Notes under the pieces: generated by a model
Database searches by the model: none
The model's input: only the letters and a program-made list of their open reading frames with translations
Told to the model about the DNA's origin: nothing
Shown here: positions 19,376 to 29,488 of the stretch, piece by piece
Layout of the letters: every line of letters begins with the position of its first letter
Numbering within the stretch: position 1 is the first letter of the stretch
Translations under genes and position numbers: made by a program
Source: Ichthyophis bannanicus
Taxonomy: Eukaryota; Chordata; Amphibia; Gymnophiona; Ichthyophiidae
DNA: 64,000 bases
Reading direction: 5' to 3'
NCBI GenBank assembly: GCA_033557465.1
Contig: CM066039.1
Location: 401,841,440 to 401,905,439, forward strand

Positions 19376-20273
19376 CCACTTTTTCCCATGTTTTACTCAA
19401 TTACTCCATCCTAGTGGGGAAGGGAGTTCTCTCCCACCTCCAGCAATGATGCTTCCAGTGGTTAATAAGAGACAAACTATTTTATGATGGTGACATCTGA
19501 GAGGAGTCTCCTAATAAAAAAACAAACCAAAAAGAGAACATTCTCCTGAATAATGTGGGTGACCCTAAGATAAAACTCCTTCCAATCAATCCAAATCAGG
19601 GGGCACTTCCATCATATATGAATAAAAGCAGCAGTCACTGTTCCACCATCAGAACTCTGAAGCCCTGGGGATGAGAGCAAATGCACAGCTAGTGTGGGGC
19701 AAGGTACAGTATGTTTTAAATAAACAAATCTTCAGTCTTGCGTCCCACCCCCCTCCCCGATTTGGGTAATTAAGCTCAATCATCTCAACAGCATCCCTCC
19801 CAGAAAATCCTATAAAGGGTATATTCAGCAGCAGCTGCTGAAACTTAAACCTGGACATTCAAAGCCAGGGTCATATCTGTCCTAGCACTGAGTATCCAAG
19901 GTTGCTCAGATTGGCAAGTAGTTAATCGGGCAGTGGCGATATTCAGCTGCTGACCTGTTAGCTTCCGTGGCTAAAGTTAGGACAGCCTTTTTTGTGCCTT
20001 ACTTTTACCACTTTGCTATAACCGGGCAGAGGCTCAATATTGCTGTTATGGCGGGGTGCTGCCCACTGGGGCATGCAGTGGCGGCACTCGGAGATATTCA
20101 GCAGCACTAATCGTATTAGTGCTACTGAATATCCCAGATAGACGGATTAAAACGGTTACCAGGTTTTTGAATTTTGGGCCCCATACTTTTAAATATTAAA
20201 ACTTTCTAAATATCTACATAACGAGGGAAATTTCCAAAAGCCACTTATAAGCATAAATGGACTATCCGCAAAA
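19376..20273. other. Unassigned interval with one strong hairpin
   Basis: No gene or known transposon protein was recognised. Recurring GATATTCAGC-type words (19815, 19940, 20093) suggest an old short repeat. A hairpin at 20093-20133 has 19 bp arms with one mismatch and a 3-base loop. Confidence 0.4.
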
Positions 20274-20432
20274 AAGAAATTAGACTTACCTGCTAATTGT
20301 TGTTCCTTGAACTCCAGTCCAGTCCCGCACCTCTGGGTAGCGTACCTCTTCCAGCAGCTTGGAAGCTGAGCCTCTCATCTTTTTGATGACACTAGTGTAC
20401 ATATGCAGCTGGCACCGCCCACCAACCCCAGT
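20274..20432. repeat. Left inverted terminal repeat of the second-family DIRS
   Basis: It matches the inverse of 26379-26512, including the words ACCTCTTCCAG, CATCTTTTTGATGACACTAGTGTACATATGCAGCTGGCACCGCCCACC and CCCGCACCTCTGGG. Confidence 0.82.
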
Positions 20433-20705
20433 ACCTATTGACAAAGCAGACTCAGAGGAGCAACAAATAAGTAGTTAAACATGACAAATGCTTCTATGTC
20501 TAAACAAACTAGTACCCCCTCCATCCCCTGGGAAGGATACCCCGTCCCCCACTCCAGGATGAAGAGGCCTACCTGTTGAGCGCCTGAGCAACTCCAACCA
20601 GCAGGATGCGAGCAACCGACAGTCTTCTGGTCCGCCCCTCCCCCAAGGGAACCAGCTTCAGGACTGGGGTGTGCACAGATCATCACAGAAAGCACTCAGG
20701 GAGGG

Positions 20706-20812
20706 TTCCGGGACTGGACTGGAGTTCCTCAAGGAACAACAATTAGCAGGTAAGTCTAATTTCTCTTTCCTAATCGTCCCTCCAGTCCAGTCCCACACCT
20801 CTGGGATGTATC
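20706..20812. repeat. Internal complementary region of the second-family DIRS
   Basis: The left half is the inverse of the left end (GACTGGACTGGAGTTCCTCAAGGAACAACAATTAGCAGG). The right half is the inverse of the right end (CCTAATCGTCCCTCCAGTCCAGTCCC). The junction lies near 20766. Confidence 0.78.
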
Positions 20813-21813
20813 AGAGCAGTTAAACCAATGGGAGGAACCCGCACAACCGGCCTGAAGCACTGCCGATCCGAAACAAGCAACCCCTGCCGCCTGGACATCC
20901 AGGCAAAAATGTTCAGAGAAGTATGCCACCCAACAGATCTCCACCGGCAGAACTAAAGTATACTCTGCCCATGAGGCTGCCTGAGCCCTTATGGAATGCG
21001 TCTGCAACCCCGCCGGCACTGTTCTACCCTTCAAGATGTATGCCAACGTGATTGCCTCACTGATCCATCTGGAAATGGAGGCTTAGCTGCCGCCTCACTT
21101 TTGCGCAACCTGCCAAACAGAACCAACAGACGGTCCGATCACTGAAAGGACAATGCCCTTTTCACATACCTTTGCAGGACTCTTACCATCCAGGTGGCGC
21201 AGCTGTGGAGTGGCACAGCCCATACCCGCTCTCGCCCACATCTGCGCTCCCCAGAGCCAGTAAGGAAACGGCCTGATCCACATGAAATGCTGACACCACC
21301 TTGGCAAAAATGAAGGTACTGGGCGCTGGACCACTTTCTCCTTGGAGAAGGAAAGGAATGGTTCCTGGCATGACAGGGTCCGAAGCTCCGAAATCCTGCG
21401 TGCCGAGCAACTCGCCACCAGGAATGCCATTTTCAGAGCTAAATTCTGCAGGAAAGCTCGACTCAATGGCTCAACGGGTTCCTCAGACAGCACCAGATTG
21501 AGATTCCAAGGCAGTACCACTGCCCTCTTTGGCAGATGGAGGTGGGTCACCACTCCCTAGAAAGCTCAGCACGTCTGGATGTGTACCCAATGGCACCCCA
21601 TGGACTGTCCCGCGATAACTGGAAAATCGCCGCCAGTTGCATCCTCAAGGAACTGGCAGCTAGACCCTTATCAAAACCAGATTGCAAGAATGCCAAGATG
21701 TCCAGGATGGAGGCAGTGTAAGGGCGTGGCTGCCTCTCTCCGCACCATGATTCAAAGATGTGTCCTACGCAGATGCACAACAGGTTCGCAGACCACCTCT
21801 GGGCCTGTAGCAA
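20756..21813 (-). pseudogene. Second-family DIRS tyrosine recombinase, dead
   Basis: Fragments in several minus-strand frames align with the recombinase of element 2. They are DILAFLQSGFDKGLAASSLRM (about 21700), WNLNLVLSEEPVEPLSRAF, the box-I segment SARRISELR (about 21400), HSIRAQAASWA (box-II His and Arg kept) and FSEHFCLDVQ. In the last, the catalytic tyrosine of the HYCLD motif is Phe. At least three frame changes separate the pieces. This copy cannot recombine. Confidence 0.75.
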
Positions 21814-22116
21814 GGTCGCTATCCCCGAGCCTGATTATCCTCCTTCAACCTCGCCCTTTCACGAGCCATGCCGTAAGCGAGAATTCATCCACCTGGGGCA
21901 TGTGAAGCGGTTCCTGCATCAAGAGGTCCTTCCGAACCGGAAGTCACTACAGTCAGTCCGCCAGTATCCGAATCAGGTCAGCATACCATGGGCACCTCAG
22001 CCAGTCTGGTGCCACCAGAATCACAAATCCCCGGTGCGCCTCTAGCCATTGCACTAACCGGCTTATGAGCGTCCATGGGGAAAACCAGAGAAGAACCTCT
22101 TCGAGCCACTGCTGAA

Positions 22117-23488
22117 TTAGAGCATCCAGGCCCTTGGACTTCTTCTATTTCTTCTACTGAAAAACCAGCAAGTCTTGACTGACTTGAACACTGCCATTAG
22201 GTCCATGACCAGTGTGCCCCATTGGCAGACCACCTGCTTGAACACCTCCTGATTGAGCTGCCACTCTCTGTGGTCCATGTGCACTCGGCTGAGGTAGTCT
22301 GCCATCAAGATGTCAACTCCTGCTACGTGCGCCACTGATAATGCCTAGAGACGAATCGCTGCCCATCTGAACAGACCTTCAGCCTCTTCCTCCAGGGCTG
22401 CACTGCCCAAGCCTTTTTGCCGGTTGATATAAGCCATCGTGGTCACATTGTCTGAGAGGACTTGGACCACCTTCCCTTGCACCATGGCTCGAAACTTTCT
22501 AGCTCCAAGGTCACCGCTCGCATCTCGAGCCTGTTGATCGACCACAGAGCCTCCTGCAGACTCTCGTCCCTGAACAAAGCGTCCTTCGCAATGGGCTTTC
22601 CAACCGAGGAACCCACACCAGGGTCTCCTTCCACATGCAGCCACCAACTGAAGACTCTCCGGGCGCTCCGTGGGCAGGACAGTACTTGGGACAGGGGTTG
22701 ACTCTGATGGGCCATCGACAGAGCACAGCCCTCTACAGCAATTGCATATGCGCCCTTGCCCATGGGACTAGCTCGAGAGTGGCCGCCATGGTCCCCAGAA
22801 CCTGCAGATAATGCCACGCTGATGGTCTTGCCCTCTTCAGGACCTGCTGTATCAACTGTCATAGCTGCTTGCCCGCGAACCAGCAGGAAATTCCTGCCCA
22901 CACAGGTATCAAAGCATGCTTTCAAATACTCTTAGCTCCTGGGCCGGCCGTAACTGGCTCTTGGCCAGGTTGACCTCAGCCGAGACTTTGAAGGAACTCT
23001 ACCACCCGTGCCATTGCTCTTTTCGCTATCGTCCCTGGACTTCGCCTGGATCAGCCAATCGTCTAGATATGGGTGGACGAGAACCCCTTCCTTGTGGAGA
23101 GCTGCAGCCATCACCACCATGACCTTGGTGAAGGTACGGGGGTGGTCGCCAGACCGAAGGGCAATGCTCGAAACTGGAAATGGCCCCTTGGCATCACAAA
23201 GCGGAGAAACTGCTGATGTTCTGGATGGAAGGAAACATGCAGATTCGCCTCTGTGAGATCGAGAGTCACCAAAAATCTGTTTCCTACCGCCATTACTACT
23301 GTGAAAATGCGGTATCTGGAGATGCCCTCAAAGTTGAGAATTGGGCGAAAGAAACCTTCCTTTTGGACAAAACAAAATACATGAAGCATCGACCTCAGAC
23401 ATACTGGTCCACAGCTCTCAGCTGCAGGAGACAAATCAAGGTCTGTTCTATTGCTGCCAACATTGCTGCGCCCACTTTGGGCAATCAA
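22117..23488 (-). pseudogene. Second-family DIRS RT/RNase H, dead
   Basis: Minus-strand fragments recall DIRS RT. They include FFRPILNFEGISRYRIF, VTLDLTEANLHVSFHPEHQ, FRFALPFGL-like RALPFGLATTPV, and VHPYLDDWLIQAKS with the YLDD box (about 23060). RNase H shows INRLEMRAVTLELESF, VQVLSDNVTTMAYINRQKG and ADYLSRVHMDHREW. Stops and shifts separate them all. The order RT, then RNase H, then recombinase toward lower coordinates matches element 2. Confidence 0.75.
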
Positions 23489-23744
23489 AGGAGCTCATTC
23501 TTGCTCTGGCAGTGGGTATAGGGGCGTCATGGATTGCACCCCTTTAAGGCCAACATCTGGTAGATCCCACACATCCTGGATCATCTGTCCTACTACTCAA
23601 TGTACTGGTAAGTATTTCTGCAATTTCCGTACCGCCTGAAACAGCAGATCCTACAGCGCCTCTTCCTCTGCCGGGAGATTAGCAGGCATATTCAGGGCCT
23701 TGAGGGTCGCCAAGGTACACACAGAATGTGAGCCCTTTGGGAAT

Positions 23745-23846
23745 GAAGAATTGTATCAGTACCTGCTTGAGGTGATTGTAAACCGCCCTGTTAGCCTTCG
23801 GCCTGGGCGGTATATCGAGAAACTGCATAAACATAAGCATAAAGAT
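23745..23846 (+). mobile_element. Solo LINE/SINE 3' tail in the second-family DIRS
   Basis: The sequence GTAAACCGCCCTGTTAGCC-TTCGGCCTGGGCGGTATATCGAG folds as an ACCGCCC/GGGCGGT stem. It ends in an A/T-rich CATAAA-type tail. A close relative with the same stem-loop is at 38745-38822. Left boundary is approximate. Confidence 0.55.
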
Positions 23847-24419
23847 GAGTGCTGATAGCTCCTCCCAGTGGAAAACCCGAACAATTCTGCCCTGATCCCC
23901 TGTTCTGGGCTCTCTCCTTCTTCCAACTCCTCCTACAGATCTAACTCCATGTCAAGGTCTTCCCCATCCAGCCCCCCCTGACAGCGGCGATTGCTGCCAC
24001 CCCTCTAAGCCTCTAGCCCACTTAGATGCAACTGCTCCTGACTCGTGCTCTTTTGTGTCTGACATCCTCTTAGCCCTGTGTTCCGGGGCCGAGGAGCCAC
24101 TTGGTAGGCAAAACGCCTTATGCAAAAGTAAGACAAACTCCGGTGAGAACTCCCCCCGGGAGCCCTATCGCTCCCTGGGCTTGAGGGGCGGATGGTTCGG
24201 GCATCATGCAGGGACTGGGGGCTGGATCCGTTGAAGGTAACATAGCACCCCCTGCCCCCAGGGTCTCTTGCAACTGGGAGTGACTCTCCTGCCTCATCTC
24301 ATCCTGCAGTTCCTGCTCCCATGACCTCCTCTTGCATGCAGTTTAGGAAGACACCTGCCTCCGAGATCACACCACATCGGGGGCTGCACATCTTGAGGAT
24401 TTTTAGATTGCACTGCAGT

Positions 24420-25760
24420 GTTGTATTTTAAAGATATGAAATGGACCTTGCCCTGATTCAATAAAACTGACATTCTCCAAGTAAAGTTTACGTTTTTATT
24501 CTAATACTACTAATGGCTATAAGGGAGTACAGCTTCCCTTACAAGCAATATTACAGATTTAATAGGTACATAATCTGGGCTAACAGACAAGAGATGATCA
24601 TGTCAGGTTACTCACTGACCATAGACAGATGGAAGGATTTCATTTGCTTCCTATCCACTATCTTTCAAATTACATACATTTCTTGTATGCAGGTACTTCC
24701 TGTTTTCCACAGAGCTGTAGCTGCTACAAACCTACATGCAGTATCAAGATTTAAACATTTGAGCAGTATTTTCATTATGATCCCCTGAGGAAACCGACGA
24801 CGGTGAAACGCCTCAGCGGTGCCCTGTAAGAGCGTCGGGATCAGGCTGGAATGCTCTGAAGACACAGCGTCTGGTTTTTTGAAGTTAAGTGCCTGAAAGA
24901 GTTTTTTACCTTAACGCTTGATTCATGAAGCATTTGTGTTCTGTTTTGCACAATACTTGCTGTGGAAAAAACTGCACTACCGATTTCCTATCTGAAGGTC
25001 ATTGATGCGATATGAGCAATTTCTAGTCAGGCTTGCCTGCTAGTTTGCGATTGATGAATCTGAGACCTTGGAAATCAGCTGTTGTGGTTTATATTAAATG
25101 TGAAGTCTAGAGAATGATATATTAGGAAACCACCAGTTATGCTGTTGAGATTGAACGCATCCTTTAAGTATTTTGATCTATACGTTCAGTAAGAGACCTA
25201 ATACCAGCTAGAATATTTTTTTTAAACACATCTTTATTCCTGCCCCTGACTTTCCATCAGACTCTTCTCAGGAGAAAGGCAGTTGGTTGATACAATGTTT
25301 CTTTTAGATCACCTGACCAGGCACACAGCACTCTGAAATTTGCCCAGCAACAAACAATGGCCTATCTGATTAGTCCTTTCCCACATGTCTGCATCAAGTC
25401 AATGTGCACTGAATAAGTTCTGAGCTGTAACACAAGGAATGCTTAAGGATTAAGTGGGGTTCACACCCCTTGATACATCCTATACCAGGCACTGCGGTCT
25501 GGCCGGCATGGTGGGAAGGGCTGGGGGCACCCCTCAGGAACTCCCTCAATCTGTTCCCGGGTATGTAACAGGATCCCCAGCACAGTGCACCTCCACAGGC
25601 TCAGGCACAGAGTACTAGAGTACTTGAACTAAAATAAAATAAAATCTAATTAACTGAAACTGAAATGAAAAAGAAACTGCAAATGGCCCCCTAGGAAGAC
25701 GCTGCTCTGTCCTGCTTTATTCTCCGGTGGCTGCCTCTCCCACGCACCCAAAACACAGCA
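24420..25760. other. Unassigned interval inside the second-family DIRS
   Basis: No convincing protein match on either strand. The text near 24785 (CCTGAGGAAACCGACGACGG-TGAAACGCCTCAGCGG) resembles a short amphibian repeat motif of unclear class. The two ~90-codon open frames here show no family features. Confidence 0.3.
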
Positions 25761-26378
25761 GGGGGTTAAACACATGTGAGCCTGAATAAGAAATCGCACC
25801 TAAATGCAGGGGGGGTGGGGGGAGTTTCGCACACTGCTGCAGGCTCCCAAACATGCATCTGCAGACCGCTCTGTCTCCTCATGTTCTGGCGGTTGCTAGA
25901 GGTTTCTGCTGTCCTCCCCCCCCCACCACTCTTACCTTGGAGCATCTTTGCCGTATGGCTTTTCTACTGCTCACGCTCAGCCTTCCTTCCTGGTTTCGGC
26001 GCTGAGGGGGGGGGGGGTGACTCGGGGCTGCCAGCTTTCACTCCCTGTCAAGCAACTGCAGCCCCTACAGCGGCTCCTCACCCGATAATGGGTTCGGGAG
26101 CAGCCAGAAGACTCGGACTGAGGAAGGCCCCCACAGAACCCTCCCCCCAAAATCCTGGGGGGAGAGGGGGAAGGAGGAACATTCTCCCCTCGGCCCTGTT
26201 GTCTATCTGTTCCTTATGGTTCTTTTTTTTTTTACTTCTGCCTTTAAAAACAAAGAAACCTGCACTTTAACAGGGGAAATAAAAGCAAATTCTAACTAAA
26301 CATATCTCCTTAGTTGTCCTTTCTGTGAGTCCTGCACCCTGGCTCACAACCTCCTCCAGCTGCTTGGAGGCTGAGCAT

Positions 26379-26512
26379 ACTGGGGCTGGTGGGCGGTGCC
26401 AGCTGCATATGTACACTAGTGTCATCAAAAAGATGATAGGCTCAGCCTCCACGCAACTGGAAGAGGTACACTACCCAGAGGTGCGGGACTGGACTGGAGG
26501 GACGATAAGGAA
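26379..26512. repeat. Right inverted terminal repeat of the second-family DIRS
   Basis: It is the inverse of 20274-20432, ending ...GTGCGGGACTGGACTGGAGGGACGATAAGGAA near 26512. Confidence 0.82.
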
Positions 26513-27926
26513 TTGCCTATTCTTCTTGCAGGTAAAAGAATTGATGAGTCTCAGTTTATGCGGCTGTGAAGACCTGCTGCTTTGCTTTATCTGCTGCTGC
26601 ACTAGGTAACCTCCTAGTGGTTGGGCCAGCCCTGATTGTGTGGATATCAAATGAAATGAAATTGAGCATTTAAAAAGTATACTTCCACACTTCCACGCAA
26701 AAGGTGCCTAAATCCTCTGGTTCTAAAGTTTTTCTTCACATATCTTGAAACAAACCACAAATTTTCCTGAGCCATGTGGATCTCTAATCACAACACTAGA
26801 TCAGAAGAGTATTCAAGCTAAAGAGTAGAAAATAACCTGTTCTACCCTCCTATCATATCATTACCTTGATTTGTGCCAGAAGGTTTTTCAGAGTATTATA
26901 GAGTTGGTCTGGGTCCTTTATTTCTTTTCTAAAAAAGGTAAACATATGTACATGTGATCTTGGCCAGCAACTTGCTTTTTCAATTTTAAGTTTATTCAGT
27001 ATGAGCAAGTGCACGGTGTCTCATCATATTGTAGATCATGTTCTATTATTAAGTTTATAAATATCAAACCAAACCCAAACGAGGGATCAGATTAACATAG
27101 GAATGATTGTACTAAGCCTTTAATGTGCATAAATGCATTGTTTTATGTACATATTAATAGACAAAATCAATGAATTGGAAGGGAGGCAAGTTTTATGCGC
27201 ATAAAAAGCTGGTGTGTTTTTGTGGCCAGTAAAAGAAAAACTTAACTATACCTCGCTGCATTACTTTCAGCAGACACACTTTTCTGCTATGCTATTAAGT
27301 AATGAACTATTCTGCACACTTTTCACCTCACTGGCATAGACTTTGCAACAGCACTAATGCAGGCAGAGATACACACTTAACTGTTTGCAACTCTTATATG
27401 ATTGCTGGAAAGAACAAGTTTCACAAGCCATTTACCCAAGGAAAGGATTATCTGAAAATTACCCACTCTTAACCATATTTTTAGGGATTAGGAGGAGGCT
27501 TTCTCAGAGACATGCTTAGGTTGGGGAGAAAGATAGTGCACTTCTATTGGATTTTCAAATCTATACATTTTATTTTCATGAATAAAATACCTGTGGAAAA
27601 ATAGGTGCAAGCTATTTCAAAGTATCTTACGTTGAAAACTGCTGCAAAGACGGTGTCAGAAACAGGGAGATAGTGGATTTTCTGAAAGAAAAGCTGTACT
27701 GGCAGCTAGTAACATAACCCATCCAAGAGGGGGTGGTACTAGACCTGCTGCTCACTCTTTCAGGGTCATGGTAGGTCATCACCTGGAACCCAGTAATCAC
27801 TGGATGGTGTGGTTCAGTAGCAGAGCATAGTTCATTTCTAGGCAAAGGTCCTAAACCTCAGGAGAATTAACATTGTTGAAATAAGGGAGCAGTAGTGTAA
27901 ATTCTGCCTAAGTGATCCCGGTGGCC
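26513..27926. other. Unassigned A/T-rich interval
   Basis: 1.4 kb without recognisable genes or repeat termini. Short open frames show no family features. Confidence 0.4.
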
Positions 27927-28034
27927 CCCAGGAAAAAACGTGGATTGCAACGAAGGAACGTATAATACTGTAAACGTTATTAATGAACACACTTCAGCCA
28001 CTGGCCCTCCACGCAATCCACGTTTTTTCCTGGG
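27927..28034. repeat. 22 bp perfect inverted repeat with a 64 bp loop
   Basis: The arms 27927-27948 and 28013-28034 are exact reverse complements (core GGAAAAAACGTGGATTGC). ATCCCGGTGG occurs just outside the left arm (27915) and again at 28082. This could be a MITE or a hairpin element; no family recognised. Confidence 0.6.
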
Positions 28035-28216
28035 TGTTTGTTGCATGTGGATTTGTGCCTGTTTTGTTGGACTGTAAGTTATCCCGGTGGTGCAGGGGGC
28101 ACCGAAGGAAGAAGGGGACCCACTTGCAACTGTTCCTTGATCTTCTGGACTACTTCCACTCTGGGGGCCCTTTCAAAAGTTTTGCTTGGGGGCTCATAAT
28201 TTGAATTTCTGCCACT

Positions 28217-28456
28217 GTGAGGAAATACCTCAAGGAGTCATTGGATGGATGGTTAGAACCTAGGGAAGAAGAACAGCTGAATGGAGATATTGTGAGGGCA
28301 ACAAACCATTTTGTTAAAAAAGTAAATAAAAGTAAGAGGAAAAAGAAGCTATCATGGCTGTTTAAAGAACTGTTTAAAAAGGTAAAGATAAAGATTAACA
28401 TTCACTACAAATATATCAGTGAGAAAAAAAAAAGATATGGGCTATCAGGTAAGTAA
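28217..28456 (+). pseudogene. Possible CR1 fragment (linker between endonuclease and RT)
   Basis: A 79-codon frame rich in Lys (VNKSKRKKKLSWLFKELFKKV) resembles the basic linker after the CR1 endonuclease, compare 33660-33760. It lies before, not after, the endonuclease fragment at 28500, so it would come from a different copy. Weak call. Confidence 0.35.
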
Positions 28457-28499
28457 AACATTAAAAACAGTACAGAGAAGAGAAAAAAGGGCAACATCT

Positions 28500-28852
28500 G
28501 GAGAGCTGCCCATAGTATATGAAAGAAAGTTCCAGATTTAGAAGCTGTAACTAATAGTTGTACCAGGTGATAATCTATTCAGGAATGACATAGTGGGAAG
28601 AAAGGGAGGAGAGGGTGGTACTATATGTTAAAAAATATTAAAGCCACAGAACAGCAGAACTTATGAGGGAAGAAAGTAGCTCTGTGGATTAGTCTGGAAG
28701 AAGAGAATGGAAAATATATTTACATAGGTATGGTTAGACCGACCTCTCTTGCAGAGATTTAATTGAAGACATTCACAATATTGCTAAGAAACGTGATGTA
28801 CTATTGGGAGGAGATTTCAATTTGCCAGATTTTGATTGAGATATTCCTCCTA
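28500..28852 (+). pseudogene. CR1 subfamily-I endonuclease fragment, 5' part of a split element
   Basis: Frameshifted plus-strand text reads as CR1 APE endonuclease: an LFRNDIVGRKGGEG block (about 28580), a beta-strand region (GKYIYIG, about 28710) and LLGGDFNLPDFD (about 28800). It stops where a SINE and a minus-strand CR1 begin. The continuation (LDFLQGELFQHRVTE...) appears at 33340. The two pieces were thus one element before insertion. Confidence 0.72.
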
Positions 28853-29120
28853 CTTATTTATTTATTTACATTCTCTTATATACCGCGCTATTCTGCATCA
28901 GTGCGGTTTACATTGAACAAACTGAAATTACATTGAACAGGGCATTATAACTTGGAGATAACTATTTTACAGGGAACATGGGCTATGGAAGGTTAAGTGG
29001 CTTGCCCAAGACCACAAGGAGCACCTGTGGGACTAGAAACCCCAGTCCTTCCGGCCCAAGGTTGCTGTCCTCTAGTGGGATTTGAACCCCCGACCTTCCG
29101 GCCTGAAGTACCTTGTCTAC
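28853..29120 (-). mobile_element. tRNA-derived SINE, lacking its 5' tip
   Basis: This copy is nearly identical to 54785-55060. On the minus strand it reads GGAAGGTCGGGGGTTCAAATCC (B box), a body, then the 3' stem ACCGCACTGATGCAG...GCGGTATATAAGAGAAT and (AAAT)n at 28853-28870. The A-box end is missing and CR1 3' sequence begins at 29121. Confidence 0.8.
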
Positions 29121-29488
29121 ATAAGAACATAAGACATGCCATACTGGGTCAGACCGAGGTCCATCAAGCCCAGTATCCTGTTTCCAACAGTGGCCAATCT
29201 AGGTCATACGTACCTAGCAACATCCCCAAAAGACACAGGTTCCACAATGCTTGTACTGGGTCAAGCATTGATATCCTGGGTCCCTTTTTAATAGTGGTTT
29301 ATGGACCTTTCCTCCAGGAACTTGTCCAAACCTTTTTTAAACCCAGCTATACTAACAGCCCTTACTACATCCTCCGGTAACAGATTCCAGAGTTTGATTA
29401 CACATTGAGTGAAAAAATATTTTCTCTTATTTGTCTTAAATAGTTTACCCTGTAGCTTCATTACATGTCCCCTAGTCTTTCAATACTC

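Larger units (their letters stand above)
20274..26512 (-). mobile_element. Second-family DIRS element, degenerate, about 6.2 kb
   Basis: Its ends are inverted repeats unrelated in sequence to the first DIRS family. The left end (20274-20432) contains CCAGTCCAGTCCCGCACCTCTGGG and the sequence around TGATGACACTAGTGTACATATGCAG. The right end (26379-26512) is its inverse. An internal complementary region at 20706-20812 joins the inverse of both ends. Minus-strand recombinase and RT/RNase H remnants lie inside. Gag could not be recognised. Inserted tails and at least 1.3 kb of unassigned sequence (24420-25760) enlarge it. Confidence 0.8.

Noticed and set aside
24513..24788. 91-codon plus-strand ORF as a host gene
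   Set aside because: No domain, splice context or family resemblance; in A/T-rich sequence inside an old DIRS.
25776..26270. 164-codon plus-strand ORF
   Set aside because: Low-complexity Pro/Leu-rich product of C- and G-runs, antisense to the second-family DIRS, no motif.
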